Below are positions 8,703 through 17,089 of a DNA stretch of 64,000 bases, one piece after another (within the stretch, counting starts at the first letter, position 1; every line of letters begins with the position of its first letter). The stretch is from the NCBI RefSeq assembly GCF_038096175.1, contig NZ_CP151099.1, positions 2,296,501 through 2,360,500 on the forward strand, in the 5' to 3' direction. The notes under the pieces were generated by a model. It did not search any database and was not told the origin of the DNA. It saw nothing but the letters and a program-made list of their open reading frames with translations. Source of the DNA: Nostoc sp. UHCC 0302. Lineage in GTDB: Bacteria > Cyanobacteriota > Cyanobacteriia > Cyanobacteriales > Nostocaceae. Made by a program: the position numbers and the translations under genes.

Positions 8703-9530
8703 TTAAGCTTCATCAAGAGAACGTGGCTTTTTGCCATCAAGTAAAGTACTGACAGTCATATCTCCCATTACATTAATCGCAGTGCGGCAGCGATCCAGAA
8801 ACCAGTCTACAGTTACCAGTAAAGCAATATACTGCGTAGGCAAGCCTACAGAAGTAAACACTAGTGTCATAGTTACTAGTCCAGCATTGGGAATATTTGC
8901 CGCACCGACCGATGCAAATATAGACGTCAAGATAACAATTAACTGCTGTCCCAAACTCAGATGTTGCCCAATCAATTGGGAAATATATAACGCAGACATT
9001 GCTTCATAAAGGGCAGTGCCATCATTGTTGAAATTTGCCCCTACTAATGCCCCTAAAGCAGCTGAAGATTCCCTTAAACCGATTTTTCTTTGCAAAACTT
9101 CAAAAGTTACAGGCATTGCAGCCGCCGAAGAAGAAGTCGAGAAAGCTGTTAAAAAAGCATCAGAACCGCCAGCTAGGAATTTTAGCGGGTGTACCCAAGA
9201 ACCGAATTTAACTCTAGTTAGGTAGTAGCAAGCTTGTAATGCCAGCGCTACCAGCACGGCTAGAATGAACGCACCCAAAGATTGAAAAGGAGCAAAGCCT
9301 TCTTTGGCAACAGTTTTCGCGACAATTCCAAAGACTGCAAAAGGTACTAAGGCAATTACCCAGTTGAGAATGCGAACCACCGCCTCAAACAAAACTCCAA
9401 TCACATCCTCAATTGGCTGGTATCCGTTCTTGCCTTGGGCAATTTGTTCGGATTTGATACCCCGTAGGACGATACCAAAGCTCAGGGCAATAACGATTAG
9501 TTGGATAACATTATTATCAACCAGCGGCTT
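8703..9530 (-). pseudogene. Sodium:dicarboxylate/glutamate symporter, C-terminal two-thirds only
   Basis: The frame encodes the C-terminal part of a DAACS (GltP/DctA-type) transporter. From KPLVDNNVIQ onward it matches the family: ALVPFAVFGIVAKTV, the re-entrant Ser-rich loop TAFSTSSSAAAMPVT, GANFNNDGTALYEA with the NxxGT substrate motif, GLPTQYIALLVTVDW and DRCRTAINVMGD. The about 165 N-terminal residues are missing. The 26 codons before K are read from an unrelated palindromic repeat (GACGGGTT/AACCCGTC at 9567-9584), so the open frame to 9608 is accidental. The matching N-terminal fragment lies at 16705-17089 on the other strand. As it stands no complete transporter can be made. Confidence 0.85.
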
Positions 9531-10117
9531 ACACCCGTTTTCAAGATAGAGAAAGCGATAAATAAAGACGGGTTTCAACCCGTCCAGATAGCTTGAAAGT
9601 GCAAACACACCTTGATTCCGCTAAAGGTAACATAGTTAATTTTCTAAGGGTTGCCAATTTGCCAATTAATCAAGTGAATTTTTCAAAAAAAATTACACAG
9701 CTAATAGAACCTTAGAAGGTGAGATAGGTAAGCATAAAAAGAATAAGTACCATTTTCTGCTTGACTTGGTGATCGCAAAACTTTTCGGTTTACTGACGTT
9801 AGATAAGGGGTTTTGTAGCTATGAGCCTTCTTTTCATTTGCCTATTGCCTCCTCAGTCATCTTTATTTTTAGTAATCACAAAAATACGTGCAATTTTCGC
9901 AGAGCGGGGAAAATCTATCGTAAAGTAAGCAATTAGGATAATACTACTAATGAGGGCGATCGCGTGTGGTCAACGGATCTTTCTTTGTTAAGATTGCTTG
10001 TGTCATAATGTTAGAACGTTGAAATTAAGTTATTAGAGTAATACCTTTGCCAAAATAAGAGCCTACAAAAATTTTGAATTGGTATTAGCCCTTATTATTC
10101 CGTTTTACGAGTTTCTT
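9531..10117. other. Intergenic region with rearrangement junction and repeats
   Basis: Contains the GACGGGTT-TC-AACCCGTC palindrome (9567-9584) next to the truncated symporter, then about 450 bp of AT-rich sequence without a supported gene. A HIP1-like site lies near 9957, and the short MITE-like element at 10039-10087 abuts the cupin gene. I see no terminator. Confidence 0.5.
10039..10087. repeat. 49-bp element with the ends of the 107-bp MITE
   Basis: Starts TAATACC and ends AATTGGTATTA, the same terminal sequence as the 107-bp MITEs, but only 49 bp long and without the conserved inside. It is probably an internally deleted copy. Its right end lies 30 bp before the cupin start, so it may contribute to that promoter. 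Confidence 0.5.
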
Positions 10118-10597
10118 ATGTCAAAAGGAGCAAAATTGATCGCCATCAACGCATCTGATGCACCGACAAGAACTAAGCCCTCAAACTATCCTGAACCGTT
10201 TGCATCGCGTATGGTGGGCAGGGAGAAACACCCACTTGGTGACCTGTTTGGGATCACGAACTTTGGTGTAAACCTAACACGCCTAGCTCCTCAGGCAATT
10301 TCAGCCCTTCGTCACGCTCACAGCAAGCAAGACGAGTTCGTGTACATCTTGGAGGGGCATCCAACGCTTTGTACCGATGAAGGTTATACACAACTCTCCC
10401 CAGGTATGTGTGCTGGCTTCAAGGCTGGTACTGGTAACGGACACCATCTGCTCAACGAAACCTCAGAGGATGTTCTTTACCTCGAAATCGGGGATAGAAC
10501 ACCGGGAGACGAAGGCAGCTATCCTGATGACGACCTTATGGCCAATTTAGAGAATGGGTTGTGGAGATTTGTCCACAAAGACGGCACACCGTACTAA
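10118..10597 (+). CDS. Cupin domain protein
   Basis: A 159-residue single-cupin protein. The first cupin motif is seen in ISALRHAHSKQDEFVYILEG (H, H and E metal ligands) and the second in PGMCAGFKAGTGNGHHLLNE (G and H). The stretch at the end (LYLEIGDRTPGDEGSYPDDDL) is typical of the bacterial cupins often annotated as sugar epimerase-like or transcriptional regulator-like proteins. The start is taken at the ATG at 10118 (MSKGAKLIAI); the frame upstream runs into a MITE-like element. Enzymatic role and ligand are unknown. Confidence 0.85.
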   Translation: MSKGAKLIAINASDAPTRTKPSNYPEPFASRMVGREKHPLGDLFGITNFGVNLTRLAPQAISALRHAHSKQDEFVYILEGHPTLCTDEGYTQLSPGMCAGFKAGTGNGHHLLNETSEDVLYLEIGDRTPGDEGSYPDDDLMANLENGLWRFVHKDGTPY

Positions 10598-10651
10598 TTT
10601 TGTCAGAGCCAGTAGGGTGTCTCGGCTCCATACGATGCGGCATGATTTTGC

Positions 10652-10939
10652 TCATTGAGCGCGTGAATAAGAGCAGTAAACACTGCTGGGGTTTCCAGGA
10701 AGCTTTTTTAAATGTTCAATCCGGCAGCAACCACGCTGCCATAGGTCTTTAATCAAAGGATAATAACTAGCCCAAATACTTCCATCTGGTGCTGAATATA
10801 AGAATGTAATTACAACCTGTTGTGAGTGAACATCGAAGTAAAACACCCGTCGGTCTCCAGGTACTGTGGTCAGTTTTGTTAAAATTGCATGACCTTTGTG
10901 TTCGCGTAGCGTCTCGTAGAGAAAGTTGCCAGCTTGCAA
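10652..10939 (-). CDS. Hypothetical protein, possibly a remnant
   Basis: A 95-codon frame with no ATG start; the first usable codon is TTG at 10937-10939, followed by QAGNFLYETLREHKGH. The middle (PGDRRVFYFDVHSQQVVITF, then SAPDGSIWASYYPLIKDL) has the alternating pattern of a small beta-rich domain and looks like a real protein. The last 25 residues (Cys- and Ser-rich) look less so. An in-frame stop lies shortly upstream. It may be a truncated gene in a region full of decayed sequence. I do not recognise the family. Confidence 0.4.
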   Translation of the reverse strand: MQAGNFLYETLREHKGHAILTKLTTVPGDRRVFYFDVHSQQVVITFLYSAPDGSIWASYYPLIKDLWQRGCCRIEHLKKLPGNPSSVYCSYSRAQ

Positions 10940-11208
10940 AAGAGACTTAACGGGAAAAGTCAGTTAAATCAAGGGGCTAACACAGTATTCATTGAACTCA
11001 CGTTACTTAAAACTTTGGTATAAAATTTACCGTATTTTTGAAATCTTTTTTATAGTGCTGCTTCTAAACTAAAAGCAAAGAATTTAAATTACGCTTACCA
11101 TTTGGAACATTTTTTGTTCTAATTTGATGTGCTTTCAGACAGCAAAAAATTGTTCCTACTGAAGTGAACTAAGAGAATATTTGAAAAGTGAGAATTTGTT
11201 ATCAGCAA

Positions 11209-11321
11209 GCTCACGAGGCTTATACTGAAATCTTACAGATACTACGAGGCCTTGTGAGCGAATGACTAAAGCATATCCTAACAATCTGACTTGGGAGGTA
11301 TGGAAATTAATGAAGACTTAA
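11209..11321 (+). pseudogene. Relic of an IS (transposase N-terminus with upstream hairpin)
   Basis: A near-perfect inverted repeat (GCTCACGAGGC at 11209-11219, GCCTTGTGAGC at 11249-11259) is followed at 11262 by an ATG frame reading MTKAYPNNLTWEVWKLMKT and then a stop. This resembles the first residues of IS5-type transposases (YPSNLT-x-x-W/Q-x-L). Only 19 codons remain. The rest of the gap 10940-11347 is AT-rich with no gene. Confidence 0.5.
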
Positions 11322-11347
11322 GCAATAAGTCGCTAAAATTCTTATTT

Positions 11348-12055
11348 CTACCCTTGGAAAAGATAACCATTACCTCTTGCAGTCAGAATTAATTCTGGGT
11401 TGTTGGGGTCATCTTCCAACTTACTCCGTAAGCGATAGATATGCACATCTACCACGCGTGTATCTACATGATGCTCTGAAGTGTAACCCCACACTAGCTG
11501 CAAAATCTCAGCACGAGAAAAAACTTCTCCAGAGTTTTTGACTAACGACTCTAGCAAGCTAAACTCTACACCCGTCAACCGAATGCGCTCATTATCTTTA
11601 TAAACTTGGCGCTTGTTCATATCGATTTTTATCTTGCCAATATGCATTACTCCTGGTTTAGCAATCCGATTGGCACTAGCTTTTTTTAGCCGCCGTAGCA
11701 TTGCTGCAATTCGAGATTCTAGCTCTCTGGGAGAGAATGGTTTAACCATATAATCATCAGCACCAAATTCCAGCCCCGTGATCCGATCTGATATATCTCC
11801 CAAAGCTGTTAACATAATAATTGGTGTATCTGATTCCTTACGTAACTCTTGACAGACATCATAGCCATCTAACTTTGGCATTGTTACATCTAAAACTACT
11901 AGATCAGGATTGCAAGAGCGAAAAGCTTCTAATGCCTCTTCTCCGTCGCTAGCTAACACTACATCATAGCCAATCATAGATAGGCGCGTTTTTAATATAC
12001 GGCGAATGTTAGCTTCATCGTCTACCACTAATATTTTTTCTTTATTAGTTTCCAA
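11348..12055 (-). CDS. OmpR-family response regulator, RpaB (Ycf27)-like
   Basis: 235 residues. The receiver domain (about 7-120) has the acidic pair in VVDDEA, phospho-acceptor Asp in LVVLDVTMPKLDG, Thr in MLTALG and Lys in MVKPFSP. The winged-helix DNA-binding domain (about 138-235) contains RLTGVEFSLLESLV, VDTRVVDVHIYRLRSKLE and RGNGYLF. The start KEKILVVDDEANIRRIL and the end NPELILTARGNGYLF are those of RpaB/Ycf27, the cyanobacterial regulator of light stress. Several positions in the linker differ from my memory of standard RpaB, so it may be a second RpaB-like paralogue. No histidine kinase is adjacent. A long 5' region (12056-12901) precedes it. Confidence 0.85.
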   Translation of the reverse strand: METNKEKILVVDDEANIRRILKTRLSMIGYDVVLASDGEEALEAFRSCNPDLVVLDVTMPKLDGYDVCQELRKESDTPIIMLTALGDISDRITGLEFGADDYMVKPFSPRELESRIAAMLRRLKKASANRIAKPGVMHIGKIKIDMNKRQVYKDNERIRLTGVEFSLLESLVKNSGEVFSRAEILQLVWGYTSEHHVDTRVVDVHIYRLRSKLEDDPNNPELILTARGNGYLFQG

Positions 12056-12901
12056 GTTTGTTAACGTTCCTTCATGACGAAAACTCTTAACCCTGTACCA
12101 TCATTCTCGAAGTGAGTACAACCTAAAACCCTATCAAAGCATGGTTTGGGGAGGTAAGCTTCATTTAAATGTTGTCATTGCTAGAAAATTACTAATTACT
12201 TTTCCAACTTTGAGGCTCTATTATTTATCTTTAATTACTCTGATTTGATAGGCATACGAATGACTAATGGCACGAAAATAGCTATAAAATATAACAATTA
12301 ATATAAATTTTGTAAATTTTGCTATACTCCTACATTTATCATAACAATGGCAGAACTTTAAATAATATTTAATGAGCTAAAATATTTTAAATATTTTTTA
12401 ACAATGGTGGACATGATTGAGGAATATTAAAAAGTTTAATTAAGTAACTATTTACTATAGTAGCGCAGCATTAAAATATTACCCACTTTCATGGGAATTT
12501 TTCTTTAAAAATTTGTTGCAAAAGTTCTAGTCAGCAATAAATAATTGCATGACATTGAAATAGCTACGTTTAGTTATATACAACGTAGTTATTAGCTATC
12601 TTTAAATGTTAGGTTGTACAAATTTGAACTACTATCAATATCGTGTTATTGAGGGTGAATTTTGAGCTATGATATCCGCTTTTTGCATGAAGATAACGAC
12701 GCGACTAACTCGCGAAACCAACTATCTAAACTAATGTGTAGTAAACGATACAATGACACGTTAGTCTAAAATCACAACGAAGGTTAAGAATCGAGTGGCA
12801 CTAAGAAAAGCTCTAAGCTATGCAGGATAAGGAATACAGATTTTAAGGTCAGTCCAGCAGTAACGTTATGAGCTAGGCGATGGTCGCAAAGCGAACCGCC
12901 T
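12056..12901. other. Long intergenic region, promoter of the RpaB-like gene
   Basis: About 845 bp, AT-rich in its first 500 bp, with no frame I can defend. The part nearest 12870-12900 has a GC-richer repeat (AGGCGATGGTCGCAAAGCG) of a type scattered in Nostoc intergenes. Promoter elements of the RpaB-like gene should lie at 12060-12200 but are not identifiable by eye. Confidence 0.4.
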
Positions 12902-13365
12902 ATCAAGACAGTAGATGAAGCAAAGCAATTATTAGGATTGACTTGACTGGGCATTAAACCTGAGTTTAATAAATCTAAAAAGTTAGCCCATTTTAATGAA
13001 TATTTAGAATCTTATACTTCAAGACTTATTATTAGAGATACTCCCCTTTCTCCCATTAGCGAAGCGTATCGAATGTTGAGGGCGAACTTGAGGCTTATGA
13101 GTGCTGACAAAGAGTTAAAAGTTCTAGTAGTTACCAGTTATGTACCTAAAGAAGGTAAGTCTACAGTAGCTGCAAATTTGGCTGTAACAATGGCTCAGAC
13201 AGAGCATAAAGTCTTACTGATAGATGCTGATTTGTACTGTCCAGTTCAGCATAAAATCTGGGAATTGGCGAATAGTCAATGTCTTAGGACAGGTAGTAAA
13301 TGGTGTAATTCCTAAAAATGAACCTCACAGCTACTACTACTTTAAAGAGGATGGCGTTTTAAAGG
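12902..13365 (+). pseudogene. Remnant of a CpsD/Wzc-type tyrosine kinase (polysaccharide export)
   Basis: One reading frame continues from 12902 to about 13270 with family features: TVDEAKQLLGLT, an in-frame TGA at 12944-12946, then LGIKPEF, PLSPISEAYRMLRANLRLM, the Walker A region SYVPKEGKSTVAANLA and the Walker A' motif VLLIDADLY. Near 13270 the homology shifts frame (NVLGQVVNGVIPK). At 13366 the sequence is cut by a MITE. Bacterial BY-kinases of this kind control exopolysaccharide polymerisation. The N-terminal Wzz part, Walker B and the Tyr tail are absent, so this is a dead fragment. Confidence 0.8.
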
Positions 13366-13636
13366 TAATACCAATTAGAAAAAAGAATGCAACAAATAGT
13401 CCATTTGTAGAGACGCGATGAATCGCGTCTTCACCCAAGGATGTGTTGCAATCATTACAGCAGATTGCAAGTTAGTGAAGTAAAAAAATACCCCTCCCTA
13501 ACCCTCACGCCACTTGCTCCCCTTGGAAAGGGGAGGGAACTAGATTGGCAATTTCCCCCCAATACATCGGGGGGATTAAGAGGGGTAAAGAATGTACTCC
13601 ATTTAGATACAAAACGCTGTAATTGAATTGGTATAA
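13366..13636 (+). repeat. 107-bp MITE, copy 2, interrupted by a second element
   Basis: Left part 13366-13457 and right part 13620-13636 together match copy 1 at 7943 base for base over most of their length. Removing 162 bp plus one 2-bp target duplication gives exactly 107 bp. It directly follows the broken tyrosine kinase frame. Confidence 0.9.
13458..13619. mobile_element. 162-bp miniature element nested in MITE copy 2
   Basis: Begins CAGCAGATTG and ends AAAACGCTG, with short inverted ends (CAGC/GCTG), and is flanked by TA on both sides. A single TA stands at that point in the uninterrupted copy 1. Inside are the CCCCTCCCTAACCCTC and GGAAAGGGGAGGG arms common in Nostoc repeats. TA duplication is the habit of IS630/Tc1-type transposition. 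There is no coding capacity. Confidence 0.8.
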
Positions 13637-13801
13637 TTCAAAAATCCTCAAAAGTTTCCCACAATAATTTTGTCGACAAGGTTTAAAGACTATGGTTCTA
13701 AAAGGGAAGCAAACCTTAAAGCTTCTCTCCTTGTAGGAGAGAGGTTTGGAAAGAGGCCAGAGTGTATTAGAAAAAAACGAGAAGCACTATATTCGCCAAG
13801 G
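13637..13801. other. Intergenic region downstream of dnaE-N
   Basis: Holds a hairpin of the CTCTCC-TTGTA-GGAGAG type near 13723-13745, a common dispersed Nostoc repeat that could end dnaE-N transcription. No gene is seen. Confidence 0.4.
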
Positions 13802-16432
13802 CTAGCTGGGTAACCCGTGAACCTGCATCAAATCTAATCCCCGTTCAAAGATTTCATCAATCGGCAACATTTGCCCATCAGTAGTCATAAATTTATGGTC
13901 TTTAGTTGCCCGAATCACTGAACCATCTTCTAAGCAATACTCAAACACTTCTTGTTCCCCGCGATTATGCCATTGTGCTACAGGTTGTGTATAAACATTT
14001 CCATTACTATCAACGCTGTACACTCTACATTCAATGCCTTTTTCAACAATCTTCCCAATCGGCATCAAACCATATTCTACCGTCAAAACTTCCGTGTTAT
14101 AGCTTAAACAATATTCTGCAAACTTCAACATCTGCTCGAATAATTCATCTGCTACTTGTTTCTTCACGCCATTTTTTGCAGCGCCATCTACAAACTTTTC
14201 TCGCTGCTTTTGCATCTCAGAAACTTTCTTTTTACCCATCGCCCGGCGTAACAAGTCAGCTTGTCCTAAAGAATATCCAGCCATATCTTGAGCAATTTTC
14301 ATAATTTGCTCTTGATAGACCATAATTCCATAGGTTTCATCTAGTATCGGTTCTAGAGTGCTGTGTTGATAATCAATCTTTTCTCGACCGTGTTTGCGGT
14401 TAATAAACTTAGGAATTAGTCCTGCATCTAATGGCCCTGGTCGATAAAGTGCCAGAATAGAAGAAATATCTTCTATATTTGAAGGCTTCAAATCTCGTAC
14501 TATCTGACGCATTCCAGAAGATTCTAATTGAAATATCCCTTCTAACTCACCTGCTTCTAATAGTTCATAAGCTTTTTGTACATCTTTTGGTAAAACACTA
14601 TGTTCACCTTTAGCTAATATCTTCTGAGCTTTTCTTTCCTGGCTAGTAATTTCATCAGGATCAACACGATATCCTTTGGTTTCTTCAATCAAATCAAGAG
14701 TTTTTTGAATCAATGTTAGGTTCCGTAAACCCAAAAAGTCCATTTTTAACAAACCCATTGATTCCAGGTCTTCCATGAAATACTGGGTAATTACAGAGCC
14801 ATCATTATTCCGTTGCAGCGGTACAATTTCATCAAGCGGATCGGCAGAAATTACTACACCTGCTGCATGAACACCAAAGGTTTTGTTAGTGCCTTCAATT
14901 CGCATCGCCATGTCAAGCCAGTGACGAACATGGGGTTCTTTATCATATTTTTCTTTAAACTCTGGTTCTGGGGTTTCATTAGAAATCATCACCTTGAGTT
15001 TGGTTGGTTTCCCTCTGACCACAGGAATTAATTTCGCCATTTTATCTGCTTCCCCGTAAGGAATATTCAACACTCTGGCGACATCTTTCAAAACTGCTTT
15101 AGAAGTTAAACGGTTAAAGGTAATAATTTGGGCAACTCTATCTGCACCGTATTTTTCAGTTACGTACTCAATAACTTTATCTCTTTGTTCAATACAGAAA
15201 TCCGTATCAATATCAGGCATGGATTTCCGTTCGGGGTTCAAAAAGCGCTCAAATAGTAGCCCATGATGTACAGGGTCAATGTTAGTAATTCGCATCGCAT
15301 AGGCAACTAACGAACCAGCTGCCGAACCTCGACCAGGGCCTACAGGAATATTATTATCTCTAGCAAATTTAATATAATCCCAAACTACTAAAAAATATTT
15401 GGAAAAACCCATCTGCTGGATCATTTTTAGTTCATATTCCAATCTTTCTTTGTAGATGGAATCGACTTCGTTACGGGATTTGCGATTTAACCTTCCTAAA
15501 AGTCCGCTCCATGCAACTTCTTCGGCATAAGTGTCCGCAGTATGACCAGAGGGAATAGGGGGGGTAGGAATCTGAGGCTCACCCATGATATGGTAAGGCT
15601 CAATTTTATCAGCAACTTCTTCAGTAGTAGCTACAGCTTCCTCAATTACATCATCCGGCAAATGGTCACGAAATAGCTGCTTCATCTCTTCACCAGATTT
15701 GAGATATTCTGTGCCGCTATAACGCATCCGTTTATCTTCAGCAATTAGCTTGCCAGTTTGAATGCATAGCAAAGCGTCGTGTGCTTCAACATCAAAACAA
15801 GAAATAAAATGTGAATCATTAGTAGCAACAATTTTAATTTCTAGCTCCCTGGCAATTTTGACAATTTCTACATTAACAATCCGGTCTTCTTGGGAGCCGT
15901 GGTCTTGAATTTCTAAATAATAATCCTCTCCAAATACATCTTTATACCATTGGGCAACTTTACGAGCTGCATCTGGTCTACCACTAAGAATTGCTTGCGG
16001 AACTTCTCCACCTAGACAAGCACTGGTGACAATTAAACCCTCATGATATTCTTTGAGTAAATCTTTATTAATGCAAGGGCGAGAAAAAATTCCTTTACCT
16101 TGTACACCTTTAAGATGAGAAATTGTGGTTAATTTAACTAAATTTTTGTAACCTTTAGTATTTTTTGCTAAAACAACTTGATGATATTTAGGACGGCGTT
16201 CTTGTTTCTCAATATCGCCGTTAATAATATACATTTCGTTGCCAAGAATTGGCTTAATATTTTGACTACGGCAGATTTTGATCAGTTCAACCGCTCCATA
16301 CATGACACCATGATCAGTAAGAGCGATCGCTTTCATCCCCAGGGCGATCGCTCGCTCCACTAACTCTGGTAGCTGACTGGCCCCGTCGAGCAAACTGTAA
16401 TCACTATGAATGTGCAAAGGGACAAAGGACAT
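13802..16432 (-). CDS. dnaE: DNA polymerase III alpha subunit, N-terminal half fused to split intein (DnaE-N)
   Basis: 876 residues: about 774 of DnaE extein followed by a 102-residue N-terminal intein half. The PHP domain is at the N-terminus ([19 protein letters not shown]). The polymerase region includes [16 protein letters not shown] and the catalytic Asp motif SMPDIDTDF. The extein ends KFAEY and the intein starts at Cys775. In cyanobacteria the rest of DnaE is made from a distant dnaE-C gene and the halves join by protein trans-splicing to give the replicative polymerase. The start [13 protein letters not shown] at 16432 is the family start; the 17 codons upstream are not conserved in character. 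dnaE-C is not in this window. Confidence 0.96.
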   Translation of the reverse strand: MSFVPLHIHSDYSLLDGASQLPELVERAIALGMKAIALTDHGVMYGAVELIKICRSQNIKPILGNEMYIINGDIEKQERRPKYHQVVLAKNTKGYKNLVKLTTISHLKGVQGKGIFSRPCINKDLLKEYHEGLIVTSACLGGEVPQAILSGRPDAARKVAQWYKDVFGEDYYLEIQDHGSQEDRIVNVEIVKIARELEIKIVATNDSHFISCFDVEAHDALLCIQTGKLIAEDKRMRYSGTEYLKSGEEMKQLFRDHLPDDVIEEAVATTEEVADKIEPYHIMGEPQIPTPPIPSGHTADTYAEEVAWSGLLGRLNRKSRNEVDSIYKERLEYELKMIQQMGFSKYFLVVWDYIKFARDNNIPVGPGRGSAAGSLVAYAMRITNIDPVHHGLLFERFLNPERKSMPDIDTDFCIEQRDKVIEYVTEKYGADRVAQIITFNRLTSKAVLKDVARVLNIPYGEADKMAKLIPVVRGKPTKLKVMISNETPEPEFKEKYDKEPHVRHWLDMAMRIEGTNKTFGVHAAGVVISADPLDEIVPLQRNNDGSVITQYFMEDLESMGLLKMDFLGLRNLTLIQKTLDLIEETKGYRVDPDEITSQERKAQKILAKGEHSVLPKDVQKAYELLEAGELEGIFQLESSGMRQIVRDLKPSNIEDISSILALYRPGPLDAGLIPKFINRKHGREKIDYQHSTLEPILDETYGIMVYQEQIMKIAQDMAGYSLGQADLLRRAMGKKKVSEMQKQREKFVDGAAKNGVKKQVADELFEQMLKFAEYCLSYNTEVLTVEYGLMPIGKIVEKGIECRVYSVDSNGNVYTQPVAQWHNRGEQEVFEYCLEDGSVIRATKDHKFMTTDGQMLPIDEIFERGLDLMQVHGLPS
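13805..14110 (-). other. Split DnaE intein, N-terminal half (102 residues)
   Basis: Cys1 (TGT at 14108-14110) starts [14 protein letters not shown]. Block B is TKDH (T69, H72). The frame ends 102 residues after Cys1, the same length as the Nostoc punctiforme intein half, as I recall it. The residues reported to speed the Npu intein (K70, M75, M81) are all present by my count, so fast splicing is expected. Family knowledge supplies the mechanism; speed is inference. Confidence 0.93.
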
Positions 16433-16533
16433 ATGAATCTCCAACCAAAGCCAAGAATATCTCTCAAGGCAGCCCAGCGGCACAACCTTTTGAGCCGGAT
16501 TTATAAATACGTAGACATGAATAAATTAAAGTT

Positions 16534-16568
16534 TGTAGTGGCGCTGTCTTCGAAGACAGCGCAAACTA
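16534..16568. repeat. Palindrome in the dnaE-N / symporter-fragment spacer
   Basis: GTAGT-gg-CGCTGTCTTCGAAGACAGCG-caa-ACTAC: a 10-bp perfect inner stem with an outer 5-bp stem. It lies in the 272-bp divergent gap 16433-16704. It looks like a dispersed repeat rather than an operator, since it is about 100 bp from the dnaE-N start and has no T tail. Confidence 0.65.
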
Positions 16569-16704
16569 CGAGCCATAAAGCATTTTCAGTTTTGTTATCT
16601 CCACTTAACTTATAAAGTAACGGGATCTTAGATTAACTCGTTTGCGAAATTTTCACTTCCGAAAGTGAAGTTTTAATAAATACATCAGTAAACCAGCATT
16701 CAGC

Positions 16705-17089
16705 ATGAGCCAAACCGAGAGTACTACTTCGCCTAAAACCAAAGTCCGCCCTTGGTGGGGGCGTATCCCTCTCACGTTGCAAATTCTCATCGCCTTAGTG
16801 GCCGCAGTCAGTATTGGCATAGCTCTTGGTGCAGGCAATCCCAATCCCAGCAATGCCACCTTCATTAATAACTTAGCAATTCCGGCTGAATTAGTGCTTA
16901 AGGCTCTCCGCGCCTTGGCTACGCCGCTAATCTTGGTAGCCGTACTACATACGTTAATGACTACAAACATCCCTGGTACAGCCGGGAGGCGACTAGTAGG
17001 GCTACTTTTAACAAACACTACCGTAGCTATCTTAGTAGGACTTTTAGTGGCAAACGTCCTGCGTCCTGGGACTTGGGGAAATGTAGCTA
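16705..17089 (+). pseudogene. Sodium:dicarboxylate/glutamate symporter, N-terminal fragment
   Basis: About 128 codons of a DAACS transporter. A short polar head is followed by WWGRIPLTLQILIALVAAVS, LGAGNPNPSNATFINNLAIP, LKALRALATPLILVAVLH and a third hydrophobic segment ending VANVLRPGTWGN. The frame is cut by the IS630-type element at 17090 and stops four bases inside it. Sequence beyond the IS does not continue the protein. The missing C-terminal part is found at 8703-9530 on the opposite strand, and roughly 35 residues between the two fragments are not seen anywhere. Confidence 0.85.

Noticed and set aside
9531-9608. Extra N-terminal codons of the symporter fragment
   Set aside because: They are translated from a palindromic repeat and do not match the family; the open frame is accidental.
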